A stretch of 32,037 bases of DNA from JAEUMW01 sp039807745 (GTDB taxonomy: Bacteria > Pseudomonadota > Gammaproteobacteria > Burkholderiales > JAEUMW01). Shown one piece after another: positions 6,946 through 14,085 of this stretch (position 1 is the first letter of the stretch; the number at the start of each line of letters is the position of its first letter). Location of the stretch: the NCBI GenBank assembly GCA_039807745.1, contig JBDHRV010000021.1, forward strand, positions 1 to 32,037, in the 5' to 3' direction. Below the pieces are notes generated by a model. The model was given only the letters and a program-made list of their open reading frames with translations, was not told the DNA's origin and ran no database searches. The position numbers were made by a program, and so were the translations under genes.

Positions 6946-8145
6946 TCACTGTCCGACTTTGACCCGCGCAAATCTGCGCTTGCCGACCTGCAGCACGGCC
7001 GTCGTCCCGGGGGCAAGCATCAAGCCCTTGTCGCTGACTTTCTCGCCGTCGATCCGCACGCCCCCCTGATCGATCATGCGCATCGCCTCCGAGGTGCTGG
7101 CGGTCAACGCAGCCTGCTTCAGCACCTGCACCAGCGCGATCGGTGCACTCGCCGGCACCGCGATCTCCGGCATGTCGGCAGGCAGCGCGCCCTCCCGGAA
7201 CCGCGCCTCGAAATCCCCGAGCGCGCGCTCCGCGGCCGTTCGATCGTGGAAGCGCTCGACCATCTCCTGCGCAAAGGCGACCTTGATGTCGCGGGGATTG
7301 CGGCCGCCGGCGACTTCATCCCGCCACTGGCGAACCGCGCCGACCGGCCGCGCCGAGAGCAGCACGATATAGCGCCACATGAGCTCATCCGAGATCGACA
7401 TCAGCTTGCCGAAGATCTCGTTCGGGCCCTCGGTGATACCGACATAGTTGCCCAGGGACTTCGACATCTTGTTGACGCCGTCCAGACCCTCCAGCAGCGG
7501 CATCGTGAGGATGCATTGCGGCGGCTGGCCGTAGTGCTTCTGAAGCTCTCGACCCATCAGGAGGTTGAACCTCTGATCGGTACCGCCGAGTTCGAGATCC
7601 GCCTGCATCGCCACGGAGTCGTAACCCTGCACCAGCGGGTAGAGGAACTCGTGGATGGCGATCGGCTGGTTGCTCCGATAGCGCTTGCCGAAGTCGTCGC
7701 GCTCGAGCATGCGTGCGACGGTGTGAGTGGCAGCCAGGCGGATGAGATCCGCCGCGGAGAGCTTGTCCATCCAAGCCGAATTGAACAGCACCTCGGTGCG
7801 CGCAGGATCCAGAATCTTGAACACCTGGTCGGTATAGCTCACGGCGTTTCGCGCGACATCCTCGCGGGAGAGCGGCGGCCGGGTCGCGTTCTTGCCGGTC
7901 GGGTCGCCGATCATGCCCGTGAAGTCGCCGATCAGAAACAGCGCGGAGTGCCCCAAATCCTGCAACTGGCGCATCTTGTTGAGGAGCACGGTGTGCCCGA
8001 GATGCAGATCGGGTGCGGTCGGATCGAAGCCGGCCTTCACGCGAAGCGGGCGGCCAGCCCTCAGCTTCTGTGCCAGTTCCTCTTCCACCAGCAAGTCTTC
8101 ACAGCCTCGCTTGATGATCTCGAGGGCGTTCGAAACGTCGGTCAT
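6946..8145 (-). CDS. tyrS: Tyrosyl-tRNA synthetase
   Basis: 399 residues, normal for the bacterial enzyme that charges tRNA-Tyr. Class I signatures are present: HLGH (48-51, HIGH motif) within the FDPTAPDLHLGH segment, and KMSKS (226-230). A C-terminal S4 RNA-binding domain (about 335-399) contains QGGVRIDGEKV. The N-terminal wording and the KMSKS context place it with the TyrRS type common in beta- and gammaproteobacteria. AGGA lies just before the ATG. It is divergent from the M23 peptidase gene, a pairing common in betaproteobacteria. Confidence 0.97.
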   Translation of the reverse strand: MTDVSNALEIIKRGCEDLLVEEELAQKLRAGRPLRVKAGFDPTAPDLHLGHTVLLNKMRQLQDLGHSALFLIGDFTGMIGDPTGKNATRPPLSREDVARNAVSYTDQVFKILDPARTEVLFNSAWMDKLSAADLIRLAATHTVARMLERDDFGKRYRSNQPIAIHEFLYPLVQGYDSVAMQADLELGGTDQRFNLLMGRELQKHYGQPPQCILTMPLLEGLDGVNKMSKSLGNYVGITEGPNEIFGKLMSISDELMWRYIVLLSARPVGAVRQWRDEVAGGRNPRDIKVAFAQEMVERFHDRTAAERALGDFEARFREGALPADMPEIAVPASAPIALVQVLKQAALTASTSEAMRMIDQGGVRIDGEKVSDKGLMLAPGTTAVLQVGKRRFARVKVGQ

Positions 8146-8219
8146 GGATCCTCGCTGGGCAGTGCGCCCGCGCCGGGCGTTGGCAAAACTCTAGCGGAAA
8201 TAACGGTTTTTCATGGGCA

Positions 8220-8248
8220 CGTTGTCTGCTAAGCTTCGCCGGACAACG
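8220..8248. repeat. Inverted repeat in the tyrS / M23 divergent promoter region
   Basis: Arms CGTTGTC (8220-8226) and GACAACG (8242-8248) are perfect complements separated by 15 nt. The element lies 19 nt before the M23 start and about 75 nt upstream of tyrS. It could be a protein-binding site or an RNA hairpin; no known regulator motif was recognised. Confidence 0.35.
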
Positions 8249-8266
8249 AAAGCCTAGATAACCACA

Positions 8267-9586
8267 ATGCACACCCTAACACCTTGGATTTTAGCGCGAA
8301 TCGGCGACGGTGCCGGGGGGCGCGGGCGTCGTCGCTGGGTGGTCGCAGCAGCCACCGTTCCCTTTTTCGGGGTCCTGGCGGCGTTCGGTACCGCTCCCGG
8401 CACGATTACCCAGCCCGTTGCCACGGAGCAGATTGTCGAATCACTTTCGCCCCCGGAAGTTGCCGCGGTGCCTGCCGGTGAGCCGCACTTCTGGCGCGAG
8501 GAAACGATACGCCGTGGTGACACCCTCGCCAATGTGCTTGCACGCCTGCACGTGAGGGAGTCCTCCCTGCACGGGTACGTGCGCCAGTCGAAGGACGCAA
8601 AGCCGCTTCTGCAATTAACTCCCGGCCGCAGCATCCAGGCGTTGACGACGGAGTCCGGTTCTCTCATCGCGCTGCGCTATCGCACCGGAGCAGGCAAGGA
8701 GGTGCTCGTCACGCGCGGTGATGATGCCTATGCCACGAAGAACCAGGCGCTGGATCTGGAGCAGCAGCTGGTCATGAAATCGGCCACCGTTTCCGGGTCG
8801 CTCTTTGCAGCAATGGACGACTCGGACGTGCCGGATGCCGTCGCCAACCAGTTGCTGAAGGCTTTTTCCGGCGATATCGATTTCCACAAGGACACGCGTC
8901 GCGGCGACCGCTTCTCGGTCGTCTACGAAGGTTTCTTCGCGAACGGCACGCTGGTGCGAACCGGGCGTCTGCTCGCAGCCGAGTTCGTGAGCCGCGGGAA
9001 GAGCTACCAAGCTGTCTGGTTCGAGGGGGAGCCTCGCAAGGGCGCCTATTACACCCCCGAGGGCAGCACGGTCAGGAAGACGTACCTGCGCTCACCCATC
9101 GAGTTTTCGCGAGTGAGTTCCGGCTTCACCGAGGCGCGGTTCCATCCCATTCTTCAGAACGTGAGGGCGCACAGGGGTGTGGACTATGCGGCGCCGGTCG
9201 GCACCCGCGTCATCGCAGCATCCGATGGCACCGTCGAGTTCGTCGGCCGCCAGTCGGGCTATGGCAACGTGGTCGTCATCGAGCATCGTAACGGCGTGAG
9301 CACGCTGTACGCCCATCTCTCGGGATTCGCAGCCGATCTCCAGAAGGGGCAGCGTGTGGAACAGGGCGAGCTCGTCGGCTACGTCGGGATGACGGGGCTT
9401 ACCACGGGGCCCCATCTGCACTACGAATTCCGGGTGAACGGTGAGCACCAGGACCCGCTCGATGGGACGATTGCCCAAAGCCTTCCCATGACACCGCAGC
9501 TGCGCGCCGCTTTCGAGGCGGAGGCTGGCCCGCTCGCGCAACGCTTGGCTTTGCTGCGCGGGACGAATCTGGCCCGCCTCGAGTAG
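8267..9586 (+). CDS. Membrane-anchored M23 family metallopeptidase
   Basis: 439 residues. One N-terminal membrane helix (24-40) follows a basic segment. Residues about 75-125 form an OapA/LysM-like domain (RRGDTLANVLARLHV). The LytM/M23 catalytic domain at about 280-405 has the zinc ligands H302 and D306 (HRGVD) and H385 in the HLH motif (383-385), plus H350 in YAHLS. Such enzymes cut peptidoglycan peptide cross-links in the periplasm, or activate amidases. All catalytic residues are intact, so it is predicted active. No clear Shine-Dalgarno sequence precedes the ATG. In many betaproteobacteria anmK lies next to this gene; here erpA follows directly. Confidence 0.93.
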   Translation: MHTLTPWILARIGDGAGGRGRRRWVVAAATVPFFGVLAAFGTAPGTITQPVATEQIVESLSPPEVAAVPAGEPHFWREETIRRGDTLANVLARLHVRESSLHGYVRQSKDAKPLLQLTPGRSIQALTTESGSLIALRYRTGAGKEVLVTRGDDAYATKNQALDLEQQLVMKSATVSGSLFAAMDDSDVPDAVANQLLKAFSGDIDFHKDTRRGDRFSVVYEGFFANGTLVRTGRLLAAEFVSRGKSYQAVWFEGEPRKGAYYTPEGSTVRKTYLRSPIEFSRVSSGFTEARFHPILQNVRAHRGVDYAAPVGTRVIAASDGTVEFVGRQSGYGNVVVIEHRNGVSTLYAHLSGFAADLQKGQRVEQGELVGYVGMTGLTTGPHLHYEFRVNGEHQDPLDGTIAQSLPMTPQLRAAFEAEAGPLAQRLALLRGTNLARLE

Positions 9587-9613
9587 TCAGCCGCCCCCGC
9601 GGTCAGGACAATC

Positions 9614-9964
9614 TCAGGCCGAAAACGAAGACCCGCACCCGCAGGTAGAGCTGGCGTTCGGGTTCTTGATCACGAACTGCGCGCCCTCTAGCGACTCCTG
9701 ATAGTCGATCTCTGCCCCCACGAGATACTGGAAGCTCATCGGATCGATAAGGAGCGTAACACCTTCCTTGACCATCGACGTGTCGTCTTCGTTGACCGTC
9801 TCGTCGAAGGTGAAGCCGTACTGAAAGCCCGAGCAGCCTCCACCCGAAACGAACACGCGCAGTTTGAGATCGGGGTTGCCTTCCTCATCGATCAGGTCGC
9901 GGACCTTTCGCGCCGCAGCGTCGGTGAAGTTGAGCGGCGCTTCCATCGCGATCGGTGCATTCAT
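9614..9964 (-). CDS. erpA: Iron-sulfur cluster insertion protein ErpA
   Basis: 116 residues of the A-type carrier (HesB/IscA) family. The three conserved cysteines are C44 (GGGCSGFQYG) and C108/C110 (STCGCGSSF). The insert of acidic residues after FTFDETVNEDD and the overall wording match ErpA better than IscA. ErpA delivers [4Fe-4S] or [2Fe-2S] clusters to apo-proteins, notably in isoprenoid synthesis and respiration. CAGGAG lies 7 nt before the ATG, and a strong leftward promoter lies upstream. The gene is convergent with the M23 gene, with a 27-nt gap. Confidence 0.96.
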   Translation of the reverse strand: MNAPIAMEAPLNFTDAAARKVRDLIDEEGNPDLKLRVFVSGGGCSGFQYGFTFDETVNEDDTSMVKEGVTLLIDPMSFQYLVGAEIDYQESLEGAQFVIKNPNASSTCGCGSSFSA

Positions 9965-9997
9965 GACTTGACTCCTGAATTTTTAGCTGGACGGGGC

Positions 9998-10026
9998 ATT
10001 ATGTTCCGGGAGGCAGAGGGGGTCAA
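9998..10026 (-). promoter_or_regulatory. Sigma-70 promoter of erpA
   Basis: Leftward TTGACC (10021-10026), 17-bp spacer, CATAAT (9998-10003). Each hexamer matches consensus at five of six positions. Transcription would begin near 9991, giving a leader of about 27 nt that contains the erpA ribosome binding site. No IscR-type site was recognised. Confidence 0.75.
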
Positions 10027-10057
10027 ATCACGCAGTCCGCGCTACTCGCGGCTGCCG

Positions 10058-11086
10058 TCACGGCAGCAGTGGCAGCCCTTCGAGGCCGAGATCCTCCGCC
10101 AATCCGAACATCAGATTCATGTTCTGCACCGCTTGGCCGGACGCGCCCTTGACGAGATTGTCGATCACGGAAAGCACGACCACGGTGTCGCCACCCTGCG
10201 GGCGATGCACGGCGATACGGCAATGGTTCGCCCCGCGCACGCTGCGCGTATCGGGGTGCGCACCGGCCGGCATCACGTCGACGAACCGCTCCTTGGCGTA
10301 GCGCTGTTCGAATAACGCCTGCACGTCCACGTCCGTGACCAAGCGGGCGTACAACGTCGCATGGATGCCACGGATCATCGGCGTCAAATGCGGGACGAAG
10401 GTGAGACCGACGGGCTTCCCGGCGATGGCCTGCAGACCCTGGCGGATCTCCGGCAGGTGACGGTGACCCGGTACGCCGTACGCCTTGAAGTTGTCCGACG
10501 CCTCGGCGAAGAGCGTATGCGCCTCCGCCTTGCGACCAGCGCCGCTCACTCCCGACTTGGCGTCTGCGATGAGATGCGTCGAATCGACCACACCCGACTC
10601 GATGAGCGGCAGGAAGCCGAGTTGCACGGCGGTTGGATAACAGCCCGGGTTGGCGACGAGACGGGCGGATCGAATCTGCTCCCGATTTGCCTCGGGCAGG
10701 CCGTACACGGCCTCGGCCGCGAGCGCGGGCGCGACGTGGGTCATGCCGTACCACTTCTCCCATTCGCCCACGTTACGCAAGCGGAAATCTGCTGCGAGAT
10801 CGATGATCCGGACCCCGCGCCGAAGAAGGTCTTCCGCCTGCAGCATGCTGACGCCGTTCGGCGTGGCAAAAAAAACGATGTCGCAGCGATCGAGCATCGC
10901 GTCCTGCGGATCGCTGAACACGAGTTCGATGTTCCCGCGCAGGCTGGGGAACATCTCGCTCACAGCGAGGCCGGCCTCCTTGCGCGAGGTGATGGACACA
11001 ATCTTCGCCTCGGGGTGGCGCGCCAACAGCCGCAGCAGTTCGACCCCGGTGTAGCCGGTACCGCCGACTATGCCTACCTTGATCAA
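10058..11086 (-). CDS. argC: N-acetyl-gamma-glutamyl-phosphate reductase
   Basis: 342 residues from a TTG at 11086, preceded by ACGGAGG at 5-6 nt. Any longer reading would run through the rpsI terminator and gene. The enzyme reduces N-acetylglutamyl phosphate with NADPH in arginine synthesis. The NADP loop GGTGYTG (8-14) and the catalytic cysteine C149 in ANPGCYPTA are present, followed by SGVSGAGR and the GVPGHRHLPEI segment. Length agrees with type-1 ArgC. It lies downstream of rplM-rpsI, as in many betaproteobacteria. A 7-bp perfect hairpin (10051-10067) spans the stop codon but lacks a T-run. Confidence 0.96.
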   Translation of the reverse strand: MIKVGIVGGTGYTGVELLRLLARHPEAKIVSITSRKEAGLAVSEMFPSLRGNIELVFSDPQDAMLDRCDIVFFATPNGVSMLQAEDLLRRGVRIIDLAADFRLRNVGEWEKWYGMTHVAPALAAEAVYGLPEANREQIRSARLVANPGCYPTAVQLGFLPLIESGVVDSTHLIADAKSGVSGAGRKAEAHTLFAEASDNFKAYGVPGHRHLPEIRQGLQAIAGKPVGLTFVPHLTPMIRGIHATLYARLVTDVDVQALFEQRYAKERFVDVMPAGAHPDTRSVRGANHCRIAVHRPQGGDTVVVLSVIDNLVKGASGQAVQNMNLMFGLAEDLGLEGLPLLP

Positions 11087-11142
11087 GTTGGCCTCCGTGT
11101 CTTCTTGCTTCGATGGTCTTGCGAGGGGAAGCACCTGCAGAC

Positions 11143-11169
11143 AAAAAAAGCCGCCCCGCGGCGGCTTTT
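11143..11169 (-). terminator. Rho-independent terminator between rpsI and argC
   Basis: On the leftward strand AAAAGCCGCC / GGCGGCTTTT forms a 10-bp stem with a 4-nt loop, running into seven Ts. It lies 18 nt after the rpsI stop and only 57 nt before the argC start. It should end most of the ribosomal transcript; argC needs either read-through or a promoter in the short remaining gap. Confidence 0.88.
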
Positions 11170-11187
11170 CTCGACGAAGTCGACCGG

Positions 11188-11580
11188 CTACCGCTTGGAA
11201 AACTGCTTGCGGCGGCGCGCCTTGCGCAAACCGACTTTCTTGCGTTCCACCTCGCGCGCGTCCCGCGTCACGAGGCCTGCCTGCTTGAGCGCACCCTTGA
11301 GTGCCGCGTCGTACTCGATCAGTGCGCGGGTGATGCCGTGGCGCACCGCGCCCGCCTGACCCGATTCGCCGCCACCGTGCACGTTGACCTGGATGTCGAA
11401 CGTGTTGAGGTGATCGGTAAGGGTGAGCGGCTGCCGAACAATCATGCGGCCGGTTTCGCGCGAAAAGAATACATCGACCGGCTTGTTGTTGACCACGATC
11501 TTGCCGGTACCGGGACGTAGAAAAACGCGCGCAACCGCCGTCTTGCGGCGGCCTGTTCCGTACTGATGCTGGGCAGGCAT
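11188..11580 (-). CDS. rpsI: 30S ribosomal protein S9
   Basis: 130 residues, identical in length to E. coli S9. The ATG at 11580 is chosen over an upstream TTG because AGGA lies 6 nt before it. Recognisable parts are YGTGRRKTAVARVFLRPG, the VHGGGESGQAGAVRHGI segment and the C-terminal tail RKARRRKQFSKR, whose final Lys-Arg contacts the P-site tRNA. It follows rplM after 8 nt, the universal L13-S9 pair. Confidence 0.98.
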   Translation of the reverse strand: MPAQHQYGTGRRKTAVARVFLRPGTGKIVVNNKPVDVFFSRETGRMIVRQPLTLTDHLNTFDIQVNVHGGGESGQAGAVRHGITRALIEYDAALKGALKQAGLVTRDAREVERKKVGLRKARRRKQFSKR

Positions 11581-11588
11581 TCTCAATC

Positions 11589-12017
11589 CTAGAGCTGAAC
11601 GGTCGTGGGTTGCTGGGCGCCATGCGGATGATCGGAACCCGCATAGATCTTCAGTTTGCGAAACATCGCCGAACCAAGAGGGCCCTTGGGCAGCATTCCC
11701 TTGACCGCATGCTCGAGCACCCGTTCCGGGTGGCTCGCGTGCAGTTTGGCGAAGGTCGTCGAATACAGTCCGCCAGGATAGCCGCTGTGGCGGTAATACG
11801 TCTTCTGAGCGGCCTTGTTACCCGTCACCCGCAGCTTGTCCACGTTGACGACTACGATGTAGTCCCCGGTGTCCACGTGCGGCGTGTACACCGCCTTGTG
11901 CTTGCCGCGCAGGCGGCTCGCGATCTGCGAGGCGAGTCGACCCAGCACCTGTCCCGTGGCGTCCACCAGCAACCACTCCCGCTTGGTCTCGTGTGGCTTG
12001 GCGGAGAAAGTCTTCAT
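11589..12017 (-). CDS. rplM: 50S ribosomal protein L13
   Basis: 142 residues when started at MKTFSAKP, the same length and start as E. coli L13. An ATG nine bases upstream (MATMKTF) is also possible, and neither has a strong Shine-Dalgarno site. The longer frame up to 12086 is excluded because the promoter lies inside it. Diagnostic parts are VLGRLASQIASRLRGKHK, YTPHVDTGDYIVVVN, YRHSGYPGG and the VKGMLPKGPLG segment. L13 is an early-assembling 23S rRNA-binding protein; in E. coli it also represses its own operon. Confidence 0.98.
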   Translation of the reverse strand: MKTFSAKPHETKREWLLVDATGQVLGRLASQIASRLRGKHKAVYTPHVDTGDYIVVVNVDKLRVTGNKAAQKTYYRHSGYPGGLYSTTFAKLHASHPERVLEHAVKGMLPKGPLGSAMFRKLKIYAGSDHPHGAQQPTTVQL

Positions 12018-12061
12018 TGTGGCCATTCGAGTCGTGTCTGCGCGTACGCGAAAAGGCGCGA

Positions 12062-12091
12062 AGTATAGTGGGGCGCCTCGTTGCATGTCAA
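12062..12091 (-). promoter_or_regulatory. Near-consensus sigma-70 promoter of rplM-rpsI
   Basis: Leftward TTGACA (12086-12091), 18-bp spacer, TATACT (12062-12067). Start of transcription is expected near 12055, giving a leader of about 38 nt before rplM. It is the best promoter in the window, as expected for a ribosomal operon. Confidence 0.9.
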
Positions 12092-12127
12092 CGCATTGCT
12101 ATGCGTACGAATGCTGCAGTCGCGCGC

Positions 12128-12158
12128 AAAAAAAAAGCGCAACCGGGAGGCTGCGCTT
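12128..12158 (-). terminator. Rho-independent terminator upstream of the rplM promoter
   Basis: Leftward strand: AAGCGCA and TGCGCTT arms extend across one mismatch to a GGGA-type loop and are followed by nine Ts. It lies just upstream of the rplM promoter and would stop leftward transcription arriving from 12160-12490, where no leftward protein gene is seen. Confidence 0.82.
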
Positions 12159-12493
12159 AATTCCACCAAAGGAGGAAGATGGAGGAGACAACACGTAACC
12201 ACTCAGGCAGAGCGATCACGTGAGGTCATTATGGCGCTGCAGCAACGAAAAATCAAGCTTTTTTTGTGCGCCGCAATGTCTCTCCCTCGAAGCCCCCTGA
12301 GCCTGGAACATATCTATGTTTAACAGCTAGATAACTCACTATCCCCTGCCTCGATAGTTCATCCTGACTGGGGATTCGTTCCCCTCTTGGCTTTGTTGAG
12401 AGGTTTTGCGTTGCGCTGCAACGAACATCGTCCGGGGCGCGGCGTGGTATCGATTAGAATTGAGGTCCATCATCGCCGATCCAGGAGGTCGCA
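12159..12493. other. Intergenic region with inverted repeats, no supported gene
   Basis: This stretch separates the rplM terminator from the OsmC gene. It holds two inverted repeats: AACATA-TC-TATGTT (12307-12320) and CGTTGC-GCT-GCAACG (12409-12423). A TAGAAT -10-like hexamer at 12455-12460 could serve the OsmC gene but has no good -35. A 30-codon rightward frame (12231-12323) and a 14-codon frame after AGGAGG (12179) were seen; neither is convincing. A leftward non-coding transcript ending at 12128 is possible. Confidence 0.4.
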
Positions 12494-12928
12494 ATGAAGG
12501 CGCGCATCAAGTGGCTCGAGCAGGCAGCCTTTCTCGGCGAGACCGAGAGCAGCCACACCCTTGTCATGGATGGCCCCCCGGAGGGAGGTGGACGCAATCT
12601 CGGCCCCCGCCCGATGGAGACCGTGCTCCTGGGCACCGGCGGCTGCACTGCTTACGACGTGGTCCACATCCTCAAGAAGGGTCGCCAGCCGATCAGCGAC
12701 TGCGTCGTGGAGATCGATGCCGAACGTGCGCCGGACGACCCCAAGGTCTTTACCCGCATCCACTTCCATTTCATCGTGAGCGGCGGAGGTCTCAGCGCCC
12801 GGCACGTCGAGCGCGCAATCAGCCTGTCGGCCGAGAAATACTGCTCGGCATCGATCATGCTGGGCAAGACCGCCGACATCACCCACGATTTCGAGATCGT
12901 CGACACGACCTCGCCCCCCACAGCCTGA
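12494..12928 (+). CDS. OsmC family protein (YhfA-like)
   Basis: 144 residues with AGGAGGT 5 nt before the ATG. OsmC/Ohr proteins reduce organic or lipid hydroperoxides with two redox cysteines; here these are C51 (GTGGCTAYDV) and C117 (EKYCSAS). The segment RPMETVLLGTGGC and the short N-terminus fit the YhfA subgroup better than Ohr. YhfA-type proteins are cytoplasmic and their natural substrate is not settled. It stands alone, convergent with the PhaM-like gene. Confidence 0.9.
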   Translation: MKARIKWLEQAAFLGETESSHTLVMDGPPEGGGRNLGPRPMETVLLGTGGCTAYDVVHILKKGRQPISDCVVEIDAERAPDDPKVFTRIHFHFIVSGGGLSARHVERAISLSAEKYCSASIMLGKTADITHDFEIVDTTSPPTA

Positions 12929-13119
12929 AAAAACCTGCTCCGCCTGCTAGAACCTGGCACACCGCTCGCGCAGGAATTCGATCTCATCGGCAGAACTTCG
13001 GCATCGAAGGCTGGTGCCTTTGCGAACTACCGCTTCTGCACGACCTGCGGCACGCGCCAACTCGGCCCCGAGCCAGAACTGCCGGATCCCGCCGGCGCAC
13101 GGTGGCAAAATCAATCCTC
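12929..13119. other. Gap between OsmC and PhaM-like genes
   Basis: No gene with a normal start codon is supported. The OsmC frame stays open after its TGA for 109 codons and contains a YRFCTTCG segment, but it has no ATG/GTG/TTG near the beginning and runs antisense into the PhaM-like gene. Confidence 0.3.
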
Positions 13120-13443
13120 TCAGGACTGTGAAGGATTGGAGGCTGCCGCATGGATCGCTTCCGCGGAGCTTCGCACCGCTTGTGCCGAGGTCCGGACGGC
13201 TTCGGCGGAAGCGCTGATTGCCTGCAGCCCGGACTTCTGCATCTCGAGGGTCTGAATGGTGACCTGGAGCATTCTCAGATTCATCGAGAGCCAACCCTCG
13301 ACCGCCTTCAGTTCCGTGATCTTCCGCTCGATCTCGGCAGGGTCCACTGTCGGCGTCAGCAGGCCCGGCAGCGGTATGTTGAGCGGGTTCCACATTTTCT
13401 GAATCAACTCGAACATTTCGGTCATGGTGGATTCGCTGGACAT
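13120..13443 (-). CDS. PhaM family polyhydroxyalkanoate granule protein (short form)
   Basis: 107 residues from the ATG at 13443 with GAGGAG 7 nt upstream; an in-frame ATG at 13482 has no such site. The core PAEIERKITELKAVEGWLSMN (36-56) and the following MLQVTIQTLEMQKSGLQ match PhaM, which in Ralstonia eutropha activates PHA synthase and tethers granules to the nucleoid. Residues 79-100 form three 7-residue repeats (SAEAVRT, SAQAVRS, SAEAIHA), a likely amphipathic helix. The lysine/alanine-rich DNA-binding tail of the Ralstonia protein is absent. No PHA synthase gene is in the window, so a PHA role is inferred from family only. Confidence 0.75.
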   Translation of the reverse strand: MSSESTMTEMFELIQKMWNPLNIPLPGLLTPTVDPAEIERKITELKAVEGWLSMNLRMLQVTIQTLEMQKSGLQAISASAEAVRTSAQAVRSSAEAIHAAASNPSQS

Positions 13444-13547
13444 CGGTATCTCCTCGGGAAAGCGGTGGGACGAAAACGACATGCTGGGATAACAGCAGAT
13501 ATGGCCGCGCCGACGGTCGCCACGCCATTCGTGAGCGGAACCTCGAT

Positions 13548-14021
13548 TCAGGTTGCAAACTGTTTCGATTCGAGGAGGTGACAGCCACTGATCCGCCAGC
13601 TTCGATTCGGCTGCCGCTCCATCGAAAAGACGGCGATGCTGACCGCGCCATCCAGCGCGATCACTTCAACTGGTTGGACAGGTGCGCCATCGAGCATCGA
13701 AGGCTTGAGGAACCGAAAAGCGCGCGGACGATAGACAGCGCTGTATTCGGTGCGCACCATGTCCATGAAGTCATCGGCGGATTCGAACACCCGCCGGACC
13801 CCGGGGGATGTCAGGGAGAAGGCAACGTCACCGTCGTTTAGGCGGAACGCGTCCATCTGCTTCGCGATCACAACCTGGATCGCCCGCCAGTCCCCTGCAC
13901 CCAATCGCATCGATTTCGCGGCCGCGCCGCTGGCAACTGTCAAGGCTGCCACTGCAACCATGCCAATCAGTAGGCGACAGATTCCGTTGGAAATGCGCAG
14001 AGCGGATCCCATGCATTGCAT
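13548..14021 (-). CDS. DUF4864 domain-containing exported protein
   Basis: 157 residues. A long signal peptide (about 1-35, hydrophobic core LLIGMVAVAALTVASGA) precedes a compact domain. DUF4864 features are the IQVVIAKQMDAFRLNDG start, AFSLTSPGVRRVF, VRTEYSAVYRPRAF and the closing FSMERQ...WRISGCHL. The fold is probably NTF2-like and periplasmic; its function is unknown. An alternative ATG lies three codons downstream. The lytic transglycosylase gene ends 64 nt upstream of its start, but a terminator-like hairpin lies between them. Confidence 0.82.
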   Translation of the reverse strand: MQCMGSALRISNGICRLLIGMVAVAALTVASGAAAKSMRLGAGDWRAIQVVIAKQMDAFRLNDGDVAFSLTSPGVRRVFESADDFMDMVRTEYSAVYRPRAFRFLKPSMLDGAPVQPVEVIALDGAVSIAVFSMERQPNRSWRISGCHLLESKQFAT

Positions 14022-14053
14022 GGTAACCGTTTCCCTGTGAAGGGAAAAGACAC

Positions 14054-14072
14054 GAGGCGCTTACGCGCCCTC
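14054..14072 (-). terminator. Likely terminator of the lytic transglycosylase gene
   Basis: Leftward GGCGC-GTAA-GCGCC hairpin (14056-14069), extended by GA/TC, followed after four bases by TCTTTTCCC. It lies about 14 nt after the transglycosylase stop and upstream of the DUF4864 gene. The stem is short, so termination may be partial. Confidence 0.5.
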
Positions 14073-14085
14073 ACCGCCCAAGCGA

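Noticed and set aside
12179..12223. 14-codon frame after AGGAGG
   Set aside because: The Shine-Dalgarno spacing is only 3 nt and the peptide does not resemble a leader peptide for OsmC, which starts 270 nt later.
12231..12323. 30-codon rightward frame MALQQRKIKLFLCAAM...
   Set aside because: Only a weak GAGGT site and no hydrophobic or conserved signature; kept as a note within the intergenic entry.
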